A stretch of DNA of 64,000 bases from Eubacterium plexicaudatum ASF492 (GCF_000364225.2 NZ_AQFT02000001.1:2604001-2668000); one strand, 5' to 3'; shown: positions 47,660-59,711, counted from the first letter of the stretch. Notes: generated by a model not told the origin, from the sequence alone. Made by a program: numbers and translations.

Positions 47660-47702
47660 AATCCGGGCGGAAAAGAAACAGATGTTTCTTTCCGCCCGGA
47701 TT
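47660..47702. terminator. bidirectional hairpin terminator after glgX
   Basis: AATCCGGGCGGAAA... with its complement, about 19 bp with one bulge, then ATTCTGTTTC on the plus side. It separates convergent glgX and the methyltransferase gene. Confidence 0.85.
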
Positions 47703-47733
47703 ATTCTGTTTCATCATGGATTGATCCGCCGTT

Positions 47734-48516
47734 TCATTCCGCCTGTTTCTGCAAAATATCAACCGTATGTGCACTCGCCCCCAGCAGATCATGACGCTCG
47801 CACACGGACATCTGATATTGGATAAACAATGCGAATGTTTCGTCGTCCATTTCGTTTAATACCTGGCGCATATAATTCGCCGGTCCGTCCGGAGCAATTA
47901 TTTTTAACCGTTTGAGTCCGACCTCCTGATTGATACGGTCAATGTCCTCCATACGAACATAATCATATAAATGTTCCGGCCCGGATACACAGTGAAAATC
48001 TTCCGTCAGTCTGCCATCCATCCTGCATTGCTTTACGTTCTGATCGCGAAAGCCATACAGCAGTACGCCGTATTCATTCATACAGTATGCCGCCAGAATA
48101 AACCCTCCCGGCTTTGTGACACGCGCAGCCTCTTTTAACGCCTGCACTTTATCTTCCATCGTATACAGATGATACAACGGCCCAAACAGCAGCGCCATAT
48201 CAAAAGACGCATCTGCAAAACGGGACAGATGCAGCGCGTTTCCCTGATATGCCTTTACGCTGCTTCCTTTGGACTTTAAAATACCAAGGTTATACTTTAC
48301 CAGTTCCACCGCTGTTACATCGTATCCTTCTTCTGCCAGCCGTACGCTATAGCGTCCCGTTCCTGCTCCGATATCAATAATGCGCGGATTTAGCATCTTT
48401 TCCAGATATTCATGAATATATTTCATCGTAACGATATATTCAACCTGTCCATGTCTTCTGCTAAGCCGCTTATCTTCACAAAATTTATTATAATACCGTT
48501 CCAGCTCCGTCATCAT
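47734..48516 (-). CDS. class I SAM-dependent methyltransferase
   Basis: About 260 residues with IIDIGAGTGRYSVRLAEEG (SAM loop), VTAVELVKYNL and ALLFGPLYHLYT (a UbiE/small-molecule type). I start at the ATG pair right after the stop of the phosphoribosyltransferase-like gene (TAACATGATG), implying translational coupling, rather than at the TTG 21 bases upstream. Substrate unknown. Shares a promoter with its partner. Confidence 0.85.
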   Translation of the reverse strand: MMTELERYYNKFCEDKRLSRRHGQVEYIVTMKYIHEYLEKMLNPRIIDIGAGTGRYSVRLAEEGYDVTAVELVKYNLGILKSKGSSVKAYQGNALHLSRFADASFDMALLFGPLYHLYTMEDKVQALKEAARVTKPGGFILAAYCMNEYGVLLYGFRDQNVKQCRMDGRLTEDFHCVSGPEHLYDYVRMEDIDRINQEVGLKRLKIIAPDGPANYMRQVLNEMDDETFALFIQYQMSVCERHDLLGASAHTVDILQKQAE

Positions 48517-48517
48517 G

Positions 48518-49159
48518 TTATAATTTTGAATACCCAAACCCGTTTACAACTGCTTCAATCTTCGTTCCTTTTTTACAAAACGGACAGTCTGCTTTTGGAA
48601 ATGCCTGATATCCGATTACATCGTTGCCGTCAAACAACGACTGCACCTTAATGTTATTGACCGTACCTACCGTACTGAATATGGAACCGATTCCTTCAAT
48701 CACACCGCCATAATACTGGAGCCCTTCCATACTCCTTCGAATCGTCTCACCGGTCGTCGTTGTAGCCAGCAGTAAAATTACGTGCTTGCCTGCGATCATG
48801 TGCTTCGTATTATCACGGAAAATCATCTGATTGTCTCTGCTTTCCTCCGGCGAGATGACATAAACCGTTTTATGCTGGTTTGTAGAGGAAATATGTTCCT
48901 TTTCAAATTCTTTTGCAAGAAAGGCTCCGATCACCTCCGTACCATCCATACATACGACCGTATCCACATAATTCAGATGTCCGAATTTATGCGCCATAAT
49001 TTTAGCCGCCTCTTCCGCTTCGGTAATACGTGCCCGCATTCCGGTTACATCAATATAAAAGTTAATATGAGAGTTGCTTGTGGCAAAATGTCCCGGTATT
49101 GCATGCAGTGCAAGCAAATTGCTCTCTTTTGAATAAAATTTCACTGTCCGTCGTTCCAT
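48518..49159 (-). CDS. PyrE-like phosphoribosyltransferase
   Basis: A 213-residue type I PRTase-fold protein. The PRPP loop region is recognisable as VILLLATTTTGETIRRSMEG, although the usual acidic Asp-Asp pair before the loop is replaced by Leu-Ala-Thr, so catalysis may be altered. A C-terminal CPFCKKGTK motif looks metal binding. Similar proteins in Clostridia are listed as orotate-phosphoribosyltransferase-like. Its stop is followed directly by the methyltransferase start. ATG follows AGGAGATAACG. Confidence 0.78.
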   Translation of the reverse strand: MERRTVKFYSKESNLLALHAIPGHFATSNSHINFYIDVTGMRARITEAEEAAKIMAHKFGHLNYVDTVVCMDGTEVIGAFLAKEFEKEHISSTNQHKTVYVISPEESRDNQMIFRDNTKHMIAGKHVILLLATTTTGETIRRSMEGLQYYGGVIEGIGSIFSTVGTVNNIKVQSLFDGNDVIGYQAFPKADCPFCKKGTKIEAVVNGFGYSKL

Positions 49160-49229
49160 TTCGTTATCTCCTTTCCGATATCGGTATGACCATGACCATG
49201 TTCCTCTGCTATTTTATAAGCTATTTTCT

Positions 49230-49258
49230 ATATTAGACCGTTTTCTGACATTTCGCAA
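49230..49258 (-). promoter_or_regulatory. promoter of PRTase/methyltransferase pair
   Basis: On the minus strand TTGCGA, 17-bp spacer, TAATAT, about 70 bp before the PRTase ATG. The gap to dut otherwise holds no gene. Confidence 0.6.
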
Positions 49259-49270
49259 CTGATTTTTGCA

Positions 49271-49710
49271 TTACTGCTTTCCCGTACTGCCAAATCCTCC
49301 GCGATTTGGATTATGCAGACTGTCTGTCTCTTCAAACAATATGTGCGGCTGGTGTTTTTGTATACGGAACTGACAGATCCGGTCATTCACACGGACCTGC
49401 GTATCACGTACTGCCAGAACCGGCATCATCCAAAGGTCCTCATCTCCGCAGTAGCTTTCGTCAATCACTCCCATATGATTGGTCTGAATAATGCCGAAAT
49501 TTTTAAAAGTAGAACTTCTCGGCACGATCACCGCTTCGTAACCTTTTGGAAGCTGTATGGAAATGCCGAGACTGATCAGGCGAAACTCCCCTTTTTCAGC
49601 GTTACGTTCTGCGCACTGCGCAGATCAATCCAGTCGCTTTTCCCCGCAATATACGTCAGCTTTTCGATTTCTTTCGAATGATATTTGATTTTAAGTACTT
49701 GCTGTTCCAT
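49271..49710 (-). CDS. dut: dUTP diphosphatase (one frameshift)
   Basis: About 146 residues. Motifs in order: WIDLRSAQ (motif 1), PRSSTFKNFG (2), GVIDESYCGDEDLW (3, substrate Asp/Glu), CQFRI (4) and RGGFGSTG (5). One G is missing at about 49590 (G4 where G5 is expected), splitting the frame between motifs 1 and 2. It hydrolyses dUTP to dUMP and keeps uracil out of DNA. The ATG at 49708-49710 overlaps the parC stop (TAATG). Confidence 0.88.
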
Positions 49711-51959
49711 TACCGTTTTACTCCTTTTGTATCTCTGGAACCGATGCGCAGCCTATTTAATACAACTTTCGCCGGTTCATACTCTGCCTCCGTCGGCTCT
49801 GCTTCCTCTTCCAGCAGATACATATGCGTAAGTCTGTCGTCTTCTGCCAGACGCATACCACGCACGCCGACCGCCATTTTTTTCTTCTCAGGAACAGACA
49901 TTGCCTCAATCCGCAAAAACATCCCTTTTTGAGACTGCATAATGATTGTTTCCTGCTCCGGCTGCTGTGAAAGCGGTTTTACAAAAATCAGTTCGTCCTG
50001 ATCTGACAGTTTGGTAGCGGCTGTCGTTCGTTTGGATACATCAAATTCACTGCCGGATACCTGTTTTACCATTGCCGACGCCGTACCAAACAGAAGTTTT
50101 TGTGCCGTAACCGTACATAGCGGCGCCAGATATACACAGGTTTCCTGGCTGCTGTCATAATTGCTTACGTTATCAATCGGCTGGCCTTTGTCACGGAATT
50201 TTCCATATGGAAGATCCTGCACTTTCAGCATATGCAGCTGGCCTTTGTTCGTAAAAATACAGATCTTATCCGTATTTTTGCAAAGGAAAACCACCCGGTT
50301 TTCACTGTCAGCGGCTTCTTTATTGCGTTCATATAAGGCGACGTCCATCGTCCTTGCATATCCAAAACGGTCAATCAGAACGGCTACGTCTTTTTCCTCA
50401 ATCTTTTTTTCTACATAAACGGCTTCTGCCACATTGTCAATTTTGGTACGTCTGCTTCTTTCATATTCTTTTTTAAATGCCCGCAGCTCTTTTATAATTA
50501 CTTTTTTCATCGAATCCCGATTCGACAAAATATCTTCATACTGTGCAATCTTTTTTAATGTCTGTTCGTGATCTTTTAACAGTGCTTCAATTTCCAGTCC
50601 GATCAGACGGTACAGGCGCATCTCCAGTATGGCTGTGGCCTGCCGCTCCGTAAAATCCAGTTTTGCAGCTAGTTTTTTGGACTGCGCGCTGCGGAATCTG
50701 ATACTGCCGGTATCCCCGTTTACCAGACAGTTCTTGGCTTCTTTGATATTTTTACTGCCTCGTAAAATCTCAATAATCAGGTCAATCACATCACAGGCCC
50801 GGATCAGTCCTTCCTGGATTTCTTTTTTATCCCGTTCTTTTTCCAGTAAATTGCCATATTTCCTCGTGGTCAGTTCATACTGAAACTCCACATGATGACG
50901 AATGATCGGAACGAGTCCCATCGTTTCCGGCTTTCCGTTTGCTACCGAAAGCATATTGACGCCAAACGTATCTTCCAGCTTTGTCTTTTTATACAGCAGG
51001 TTGCACAGATTTTCCACATCCGCGCCGCGCCTGAGCTCCAGTACAATGCGGATGCCTTCCTTGGACGACTGATTGGATATATCTACAATATCCCCTGTCT
51101 TTTTCGTCTCCACAAGCGCGAACACATCGTTTAAAAATTTTCCGATATTGGCACCGATCATCGTATAAGGAATTTCCGAAATAATCAGGCGGTCTTTGCC
51201 GTTCTTACCGTTTTCTATATCGACTTTGCCCCGTATTTTAATCTTGCCGGTGCCGGTTGCATAAATATTCAAAAGATCATCCTGATTCGTTACGATTCCG
51301 CCTGTCGGAAAATCCGGTCCTTTGATATATTCCATCATCTGCGCCGTATTGATCTCCGGGTTTTTGATGTAGGCAATTACGCCGTCGATCACTTCGCCGA
51401 AATTATGCGGCGGAATGCTCGTTGCCATGCCGACCGCAATCCCTTCGGCACCGTTAATTAAAATGTTCGGCACTTTCACCGGCAATACTTCCGGTTCTTT
51501 TTCCGTCTCATCAAAATTCGGCACAAAGTTTACAATATCTTTATCCAAGTCGGCAAGATACGCTTCCTGTGTAATCTTCTCCAGACGTGCTTCCGTATAA
51601 CGCATCGCAGCAGCTCCGTCACCTTCAATAGAGCCAAAATTGCCATGTCCGTCCACAAGCGGCAGTCCCCGCTTAAATTCCTGCGCCATCACTACGAGCG
51701 CTTCATAAATCGAGCTGTCACCGTGCGGATGATACTTACCCATCGTATCTCCCACGATACGTGCGCACTTCCGGTACGGCCTGTCATAGCGGATCCCAAG
51801 CTCATACATATCATACAACGTCCTGCGCTGCACCGGCTTTAAGCCGTCCCGCACATCCGGCAGCGCTCTTGCCACAATGACGCTCATCGCGTAATCAATA
51901 TAAGATTTCTGCATGATCTCCGAGTATTCCGTACGGATCAGACGGTCTTCTGTCTGCAT
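49710..51959 (-). CDS. parC: type II topoisomerase subunit A, ParC-like
   Basis: A 749-residue DNA cleavage subunit. The active-site Tyr is in [14 protein letters not shown]. The quinolone pocket reads [14 protein letters not shown], the wild-type form with Ser and Glu at the usual resistance positions. C-terminal GyrA-box region is modest, more like topoisomerase IV. I start at the ATG at 51957-51959 ([16 protein letters not shown]) after GGAGAG. Overlaps dut and follows parE in one operon. Confidence 0.9.
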   Translation of the reverse strand: MQTEDRLIRTEYSEIMQKSYIDYAMSVIVARALPDVRDGLKPVQRRTLYDMYELGIRYDRPYRKCARIVGDTMGKYHPHGDSSIYEALVVMAQEFKRGLPLVDGHGNFGSIEGDGAAAMRYTEARLEKITQEAYLADLDKDIVNFVPNFDETEKEPEVLPVKVPNILINGAEGIAVGMATSIPPHNFGEVIDGVIAYIKNPEINTAQMMEYIKGPDFPTGGIVTNQDDLLNIYATGTGKIKIRGKVDIENGKNGKDRLIISEIPYTMIGANIGKFLNDVFALVETKKTGDIVDISNQSSKEGIRIVLELRRGADVENLCNLLYKKTKLEDTFGVNMLSVANGKPETMGLVPIIRHHVEFQYELTTRKYGNLLEKERDKKEIQEGLIRACDVIDLIIEILRGSKNIKEAKNCLVNGDTGSIRFRSAQSKKLAAKLDFTERQATAILEMRLYRLIGLEIEALLKDHEQTLKKIAQYEDILSNRDSMKKVIIKELRAFKKEYERSRRTKIDNVAEAVYVEKKIEEKDVAVLIDRFGYARTMDVALYERNKEAADSENRVVFLCKNTDKICIFTNKGQLHMLKVQDLPYGKFRDKGQPIDNVSNYDSSQETCVYLAPLCTVTAQKLLFGTASAMVKQVSGSEFDVSKRTTAATKLSDQDELIFVKPLSQQPEQETIIMQSQKGMFLRIEAMSVPEKKKMAVGVRGMRLAEDDRLTHMYLLEEEAEPTEAEYEPAKVVLNRLRIGSRDTKGVKR

Positions 51960-52000
51960 ATTATTCTCTCCATTTCCGTTATTTATCAACAAATCTCATT

Positions 52001-53921
52001 TTAAAAATCCAGTTCCGCGTCTTTTGCATGTTCATAAATAAAAGCTCTGCGCGGAGGCACGTCATTGCCCATCAGCATTTCCGTCACATCGGAAGCCATC
52101 CGCCCGTCCTCAATCTCCACTTTTTTCAAAAGCCGTGTCTGCGGGTCAAGCGTCGTTTCCCACAGCTGTTGCGCGTCCATCTCGCCAAGTCCTTTATATC
52201 TTTGCAGCGTAAACGGGCCTTTATGCCTTTTCCGGTATTTTTTCAGCGCTTCGTCGTCATATAGATATTCTTCTTCTCCCCTGCTCGGCATCGCTTTATA
52301 CAGCGGCGGCATGGCAATATAGACATGCCCTTCAAAAATCAGCTCCGGCATAAACCGGTAAAACAGTGTCAAAAGCAAGGTGGAAATGTGTGCGCCGTCC
52401 ACATCGGCATCCGCCATAATAATAATCTTATCATAACGCAGTTTGTTAATATCAAAATCATTGCCGTAACCTTCTGAAAACCCGCATCCAAACGCATTGA
52501 TCATTGTTTTGATTTCGGCATTTGCCAGTACTTTATCAATGCTGGCCTTTTCCACATTTAAAATCTTGCCGCGAATCGGCATAATCGCCTGATACATCCG
52601 GTTTCTGGCCATCTTGGCAGAACCGCCCGCAGAATCTCCTTCGACAATAAAAATCTCACATTTTTTAGCGTCTCTTGACTCGCAGTTTGCCAGCTTTCCG
52701 TTTGAATCAAAAGAAATTTCTGTTTGGACAGCAGGTTTGTCTTCGCTTTTTCTTCAGTTTTACGGATTTTTGCTGCTTTTTCCGCACAGCTGATAACAGC
52801 TTTTAGCGCTTCCAGATTTTTGTCAAAATATAGCTGAATTTCCTCACTGGCAATCTTTGCCACCGCACGGGATGCATCCTGATTGTCCAGTTTGGTCTTT
52901 GTCTGGCCTTCGAAACGCGGATCCGGATGCTTAATGGAAATAACCGCGGTCATGCCGTTGCGCACATCGGCGCCGGTAAAATTGGCATCTTTTTCTTTCA
53001 GTATGCCGAGTTCACGTGCATACTGATTGATCACGGTTGTAAAAATCGTTTTAAATCCGGTAATATGCGTGCCGCCTTCCGCATTGTAAATATTGTTGCA
53101 AAATCCCATGATGTTTTCGTGAAATTCATTCGTATACTGAAATGCCGTCTCTACGGTAATGCCGTCCGCTTCTCCTTTGAAATAAACAACGTCATGAATG
53201 GTCTCGCTCTTTCGGTTCAAATCTTTTACAAAACCGATAATGCCGTCCGGCTCATGATACTCGATATGTTCTACCGTTTCGCCGCGCCGGTCTTCAAATA
53301 TAATCGTCAGCGCAGGATTTAAATACGCCGTCTCATGCATCCGGCTTTTGACCTCATCCCCTTTGAATCTGGTTTTTTCAAAGATTTCCGGATCCGGCAG
53401 AAAATTAATCTTCGTCCCCGTCTGTTTTGTCCTGCCAATCTTCGGCAGCAGTCCGCCTTCCAGCGCAATTACCGGATTGCCGCGTTCGTAACGGTCGTGA
53501 TGAATATAACCGTCTCTGCTGATCTCTGCATCCAGATATACCGACAGCGCATTCACTACGGAAGAACCTACCCCATGCAGCCCGCCGCTCGTCTTATAGA
53601 CGGAACTGTCAAACTTGCCGCCTGCGTGCAGCGTGGAAAATACAACACGTGCAGCCGGTATTCCTTTCTGATGCAGGCCGACCGGAATACCGCGCCCATT
53701 ATCTTCTACCGTGCACGAACCATCCGCTTCCAGTGATACACGAATCGTATCGCAGGCGCCTGCCAGATGCTCGTCTACCGCATTATCTACAATTTCGTAT
53801 ATTAAATGATTCAGCCCTTTTCGGGACACACTTCCGATATACATGCCCGGCCGTTTACGTACAGCCTCCAATCCTTCCAGAACGGATATACTGCCCGCAT
53901 CATATACTTCTTTTTTGCCAT
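52001..53921 (-). CDS. parE: type II topoisomerase subunit B, ParE-like (two frameshifts)
   Basis: About 640 residues. ATPase motifs: [43 protein letters not shown]; the TOPRIM domain with [11 protein letters not shown] follows. A base is missing in the T-run near 52722 on the coding strand (KFLFDSN region, T4 for T5), so the [10 protein letters not shown] segment lies out of frame. The inferred start is ATG 53919-53921 after AAAGGAG, which needs one A restored at 53911-53916 ([16 protein letters not shown]). Either parE or gyrB; ParE is favoured by the ParC partner. Confidence 0.85.
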
Positions 53922-53963
53922 GTTTCCTGCTCCTTTGCCTCGGAATAAATTCGAACATGCTAT

Positions 53964-53992
53964 AGTATACCACGTTGCTGCAATACAAGCAA
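53964..53992 (-). promoter_or_regulatory. promoter of parE-parC-dut
   Basis: On the minus strand TTGCTT, 17-bp spacer, TATACT, 43 bp before the parE ATG. Confidence 0.7.
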
Positions 53993-54027
53993 TCGGCAGA
54001 TTCGGAATTATATTCCAAATCTGCCGA
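53993..54027 (-). terminator. palindrome between glgP and parE
   Basis: TCGGCAGATT(C)GGAAT and its near complement make a 15-bp stem over TAT, 43 bp past the glgP stop on the minus strand. The T run is weak, so the terminator role is inferred. Confidence 0.6.
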
Positions 54028-54070
54028 CAAAATTTAACTTATGTTACAAACAGCCTGTATCGGAAGTTCA

Positions 54071-56539
54071 TTATTCTTCTTCCATTTCCACATGCACTTT
54101 CCGTAAATGCCAGATATCTCTTACATATTCTTCAATCGTACGGTCAGAAGAGAACTTGCCGACATTTGCAACATTCAAAATCGCACTCTTCGCCCACTGA
54201 CGTTCATCTTTATAGGCCTGCATAATGCGCTCCTGTGCATGTGCATAAGAACGGAAATCAGCAAGTACAAAATACGTATCCGCATACTGTGTGCAGTTTG
54301 TATTCAGTAAGGAATTATACAGGTCGCGGAACCGTTCCGTATCATTTGCGGAATAGAATCCGTTAATCAGCTGCATCAATACCTGGCGGATTTCCGGATC
54401 GTTGTTGAAGATTTCCATCGGATTATAATCGCGTTTGTGCTCATGTTCGATCACTTCATCCGAACTCATGCCGAATATAACGGCATTCTCTTCTCCCATT
54501 TCTTCTACCATTTCCACATTCGCGCCGTCCATTGTTCCAATTGTAATCGCACCATTTAACATAAACTTCATATTACCGGTTCCCGATGCTTCCTTGGATG
54601 CGGTTGAAATCTGCTCGGATACGTCAGCCGCCGCAAAAATCCATTCCGCATTGGACACACGGTAGTCTTCAATAAATACAACCTTAATTTTATTATCAAT
54701 GCTTCTGTCGTTATTAATCACATCTGCCACACTTGTAATCAGCTTAATCGTCAGCTTTGCAATTTTGTATCCCGCAGCTGCCTTTGCGCCAAAGATAAAC
54801 GTACGCGGCACGAATTCCATAGACGGATTTTCTTTGATCTTATTATACAGATACATAACATGCAAAATGTTCATCAGCTGACGCTTGTACTCATGCAGGC
54901 GTTTTACCTGTACGTCAAAGATCGAACGCGGATTGACTTCAATTCCGTTATGGTCATAGATGTATTTTGCCAGACGTCTCTTATTCTGGTATTTAATATT
55001 CATAAATTCCTGCTGTGCCTTTTCATCATCCGCATAAATGGCAAGCTTTTTCATATGAGACAAATCCGTAATCCATTCGTTGCCGATATGGTCCGTAACC
55101 CACTGTGCCAGCAGCGGATTGCCGTGAAGCAGAAATCTTCGCTGTGTTATTCCGTTTGTCTTGTTGTTGAACTTCTCCGGGAACATCTCATAAAAATCTT
55201 TTAATTCCTGATTTTTCAGAATTTCCGTATGCAGTCTTGCAACACCGTTTACCGAATATCCTGCCGCAATCGCAAGATTTGCCATTTTCACCTGGCCGTC
55301 ATATACGATTGACATTTTCTGAATCTTGTTATAGTCATTCGGAAACTTCTGCTGAATAGCCAATACAAATCTGCGGTTAATTTCCTCTACGATCTGGTAA
55401 ATTCTAGGAAGCAGTCTGGAGAAAATCTCGATCGGCCATTTTTCCAGCGCTTCTGCCATAATCGTATGGTTGGTATACGCACACGTCTTTGTAGTAATTG
55501 CCCATGCATCATCCCAGCCAAGTCCTTCTTCATCCATTAAAAGCCGCATCAGCTCCGCTACCGCAAGTGTCGGATGTGTGTCGTTCATCTGAATGACAAC
55601 TTTATCCGGCAGCATACGGATATCCGGATGGTTTTTCTTAAATTTTGCAAGCGCTCTCTGCAAAGAAGCGGATACAAAGAAATACTGCTGTTTTAAACGC
55701 AGTTCCTTACCTGCAATATGATCATCACACGGATACAATACGTCGGTCAGGTTCCTGGCCAGATTTTCTTCTTCGACCGCCTTACGGTAATCACCTTTGC
55801 CGAACGCTTCCAGCTCAAAGTATTTCATCGGCTCCGCATCCCAGATCATAAGCGTGTTAACCATATTGTTATTATAGCCTACGATCGGCATATCATAAGG
55901 AATTGCCTTTACGGACTGATAATTTTCATGAATAAACCGGGTCTGACCATTCGGTGTGTTTTCCGCACGCACATAGCCTCCGAATTTGACTTCATAGCTG
56001 TATTCCGGTCTGCGCAGTTCAAACGGGTATCCGTCTTTTAACCAGTTATCCGGTGTTTCAATCTGGAATCCGTCTTTGATCGCCTGTTTGAACATTCCGT
56101 AACGATAGCGAATACCGCAGCCATATGCCGGATACCCCAATGTTGCAAGAGATTCCATAAAGCATGCTGCCAGTCTTCCCAGACCGCCGTTGCCAAGCGC
56201 AGGATCCGGCTCCTGATCTTCAATCACGTTAATATCAAGCCCGATCTCTTCCAGCGCTTCCCGCACTTCTTCATATGCCGTCAGATTAATGAGATTGTTG
56301 CCAAGCGCACGTCCCATTAAAAATTCCATGGACATATAATAAACGATCTTTGGATCTTCCTTATCAAACGTCTTTTGTGTTGCCAGCCATTCATCAATGA
56401 CCACATCTTTCACCGTATTAGCCACCGCCTGATAAATCTCCTGCTGACTGGCCTCATCCAGCGTTTTGCGGTAAAGGTTTTTTACATTGTCCTTTACACT
56501 TTTGATAAACGCCTCTTTTTCAAACATCTTGCTCTTCAT
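54071..56539 (-). CDS. glgP: glycogen/starch phosphorylase
   Basis: An 822-residue GT35 enzyme that releases glucose-1-phosphate from alpha-1,4-glucan. Seen: ALGNGGLGRLAACFMESLATL, the PLP region STASKEASGTGNMKFMLNGA with its Lys, and DGANVEMVEE. It acts with glgX. No glgA, glgB or glgC is in the window. ATG follows AAAGGAGG. ileS ends 14 bp upstream in the same direction, so it may be co-transcribed. Confidence 0.95.
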   Translation of the reverse strand: MKSKMFEKEAFIKSVKDNVKNLYRKTLDEASQQEIYQAVANTVKDVVIDEWLATQKTFDKEDPKIVYYMSMEFLMGRALGNNLINLTAYEEVREALEEIGLDINVIEDQEPDPALGNGGLGRLAACFMESLATLGYPAYGCGIRYRYGMFKQAIKDGFQIETPDNWLKDGYPFELRRPEYSYEVKFGGYVRAENTPNGQTRFIHENYQSVKAIPYDMPIVGYNNNMVNTLMIWDAEPMKYFELEAFGKGDYRKAVEEENLARNLTDVLYPCDDHIAGKELRLKQQYFFVSASLQRALAKFKKNHPDIRMLPDKVVIQMNDTHPTLAVAELMRLLMDEEGLGWDDAWAITTKTCAYTNHTIMAEALEKWPIEIFSRLLPRIYQIVEEINRRFVLAIQQKFPNDYNKIQKMSIVYDGQVKMANLAIAAGYSVNGVARLHTEILKNQELKDFYEMFPEKFNNKTNGITQRRFLLHGNPLLAQWVTDHIGNEWITDLSHMKKLAIYADDEKAQQEFMNIKYQNKRRLAKYIYDHNGIEVNPRSIFDVQVKRLHEYKRQLMNILHVMYLYNKIKENPSMEFVPRTFIFGAKAAAGYKIAKLTIKLITSVADVINNDRSIDNKIKVVFIEDYRVSNAEWIFAAADVSEQISTASKEASGTGNMKFMLNGAITIGTMDGANVEMVEEMGEENAVIFGMSSDEVIEHEHKRDYNPMEIFNNDPEIRQVLMQLINGFYSANDTERFRDLYNSLLNTNCTQYADTYFVLADFRSYAHAQERIMQAYKDERQWAKSAILNVANVGKFSSDRTIEEYVRDIWHLRKVHVEMEEE

Positions 56540-56553
56540 TGGTGTCCTCCTTT

Positions 56554-59500
56554 TTATTGTTTTTCAACACTTAACGTCACTTTTTCACCGTTGATGTTCC
56601 ATTCTTTCACATAGCCGCTCAGTTTGTCTGCCGTCAGGGAAACTGCCAGCACTTCGGAGCGAATCGTCTGTTCATTTCTCTCAAAAATCTGTGCAGCCTT
56701 CGCATCCGCCGTATAAGAAACTGCAATCTGATCCATCACTTCTAATCCTGCTTCCTTACGCATTGTCTGCAGCTTGCTGATAATCTCACGTACAAACCCT
56801 TCTTCCAGCAGCTCCGGCGTCAGATTCGTATCCAGCACAACGGTAACGGACGCATCCCCCTCTGTCATATAACCTTCCATCTGCGTCATTGTAATCAGCA
56901 GATCTTCTTCTGATAATACAATGTTTTCGCCGATGCTGTCAAGACGAAGCACACCCGTTTCACGCAAAGTACGCATAGCCGCGTTTCCGTCCAGTGCAGC
57001 CAGTTCGTTTTGAATCTGCTTTAAATACCTGCCGTATTTCGGCCCGACCGTACGAAGCTGCGGTTTGAACGTATAGTCCGTATAGGCGCTGACATCATCC
57101 GTAAAGGAAACGTTCTTTACATTCAGCTCTTCTTCTATAATTGTTACAAAATAATCGTGCGGCACGGTCGGGGACTTTACATACATGGTGCCGATCGGCT
57201 GTCTGTTTTTAATATTGGCGGCATTACGGCACGCGCGCCCCATCACAACAATCTTTAATACCGCATCCATGTCCTCTTCCAGCTGCGGATCGATATAATC
57301 TTGCCGAACGGCCGGAAAATCGCATAAATGTACGCTTTCCGGTGCGGACGTATCAATGCTGCATACAAGATTGCGGTAAATTTCTTCCGTAATAAACGGA
57401 ACCATCGGAGCGGCCGTCTTTGCAAGCGTTACAAGCGCCGTATATAACGTCATATACGCATTGATCTTATCCTGCTCCATCCCTTTTGCCCAAAAACGCT
57501 CACGGCTTCTTCTGACATACCAGTTGGACATTTCATCCGTAAAGTTATCCAGCGCTCTTGCAGCTTCCGGAATCCGGTAGCTGCCCAGATTCTCATCGAC
57601 TGCTTTTACAACGGAATTCAGCTTGGATAAGAGCCACTTGTCCATAACGCCTAACTTCTCATATTCCAGCTTATATGCGGACGCATCAAAACCGTCAATA
57701 TTCGCATACAAGACAAAAAACGCATACGTATTCCAAAGCGTGCCAAGGAACTTACGCTGTCCTTCCTGTACCGCTTTGCCATGGAACCGGTTCGGCAACC
57801 ACGGTGCGCTGTTAATATAAAAATACCAGCGAATCGCATCCGCACCATACGTTTGCAGCGCTTCGAACGGATCTATGGCATTTCCTTTGGATTTGCTCAT
57901 TTTCTGCCCGTTTTCATCCTGCACATGCCCCAGTACAATAACATTTTCATACGGCGCTTTGTTAAACAGCAGCGTAGACTCCGCCATCAGAGAATAGAAC
58001 CATCCGCGTGTCTGGTCTACGGCTTCCGAAATAAACTGCGCCGGGAACTGCTGCTCAAACAAATCCTGATTTTCAAACGGATAATGATGCTGTGCAAACG
58101 GCATCGCTCCGGAATCAAACCAGCAGTCGATCACTTCCGGCACACGATGCATCTCTTTGCCGCATTTTGCACACGGATAAACAACTTCATCAATGTACGG
58201 CCGGTGCAGTTCGATCGTAAGCACGTCCTGATTTCCACATTTTCAGCCAGTTCCGCCCGGCTGCCGATACATTCCTGATGCCCGCATGTACATTCCCATA
58301 CCGGAAGCGGCGTGCCCCAATAACGATTGCGGGAAAGTCCCCAGTCCTGAATATTTTCCAGCCAGTCTCCAAAACGGCCTTTTCCGATCGACTCCGGTAT
58401 CCAGTTTACCGTATTGTTGTTGCGAATCAGATCTTCTTTGACCTCGGTCATTTTAATAAACCACGACTCTCTCGCATAGTATATGAGCGGCGTATCACAT
58501 CTCCAGCAATGCGGATATTCATGTTCAAATTTTGGCGCATCAAACAATAAGCCTGCCGCATCCAGATCTTTTAACACCATCGGATCCGCTTTTTTTACAA
58601 AAACACCTGCGTAAGCGGTCTCTTCGGTCAGTTCCCCTTTCCCGTTCACGAGCTGTACAAACGGCAGATCGTATTTTCTGCCTACCTGCGCGTCGTCTTC
58701 ACCGAAGGCAGGCGCGATGTGTACGATTCCCGTACCGTCCGTCATCGTTACATAAGAATCGCAGGTGACAAAAAATGCCTTCTTATGCTGCTTTTGTACA
58801 AGCGCATCTGCAAAATGAAACAAAGGTTCATATTCCTTATATTCCAGCTCCGTTCCTTTGTAGGTCTCAAGCACTTCATAGGCAGCCGTTTTATCTTCCA
58901 TCTCCGTAAGCTTGCCAAGCACCTGATTCAGCAGCGCCTGTGCCAGATAATACGTATAGCCGTCCGCTGCTTTTACTTTGCAGTATGTTTCATCCGGATT
59001 TACACAAAGTGCAAGGTTTGACGGCAGCGTCCATGGCGTCGTCGTCCATGCCAGAAAATAAGCATCTTCGCCCACAACCTTAAACCGCACAATCGCAGAC
59101 CGTTCCTTTACGGTCTTATATCCCTGTGCCACTTCCTGCGAAGAAAGCGGCGTCCCGCAGCGCGGGCAGTACGGAACGGTCTTAAAGCCTTTGTACAGCA
59201 GATTTTTATCCCAGATCTGGCGTAACGCCCACCATTCCGACTCAATATAATTATCTTCATACGTTACATATGGGTCGTCCATATCCGCCCAGAAACCGAC
59301 CGTTTCCGAAAAATCTTCCCACATTCCTTTGTATTTCCATACGGATTCTTTACACTGCTTCATAAACGGTTCCATACCATATGCTTCGATCTGGTCTTTC
59401 CCGTTTAAGCCAAGCAGTTTTTCCACTTCCAGCTCCACCGGAAGGCCATGCGTATCCCATCCGGCTTTGCGCGGTACATACCGGCCTTTCATCGTCTGGT

Positions 59501-59711
59501 ATCTTGGGATCATATCTTTAATGACACGTGTCAGCACATGGCCGATATGCGGTTTGCCATTGGCAGTCGGCGGCCCGTCATAAAACGTATACGTTTCACC
59601 TTCTTTTCTGGAATCCATTGATTTTTGGAAAACTTTTTTCTCTTTCCAAAAGTCAATCACCTTATGCTCCCTTTCAACAAAATTCATGTTCGTATCTACT
59701 TTGGTGTACAT
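56554..59711 (-). CDS. ileS: isoleucyl-tRNA synthetase (one frameshift)
   Basis: About 1051 residues. HIGH motif PPTANGKPHIGHVLTRVIKD, editing-domain segment, LPEWGLS-like and RQDWGLSRNRYWGTP-type sequences (here QDWGLSRNRYWGTPLP), KMSKS motif GQKMSKSKGNAIDP and the anticodon domain. One base is missing near 58233, at the CP1/zinc-domain region, splitting the gene into two frames that overlap by 93 bp. As an essential gene it is almost certainly intact. ATG after AAAGGAG. No T-box leader is visible; instead a DUF4190 gene lies 29 bp upstream. Confidence 0.93.

Noticed and set aside
447..53916. Programmed ribosomal frameshifting as a general explanation
   Set aside because: Breaks are scattered over unrelated genes without slippery heptamers plus structure; read error fits better.
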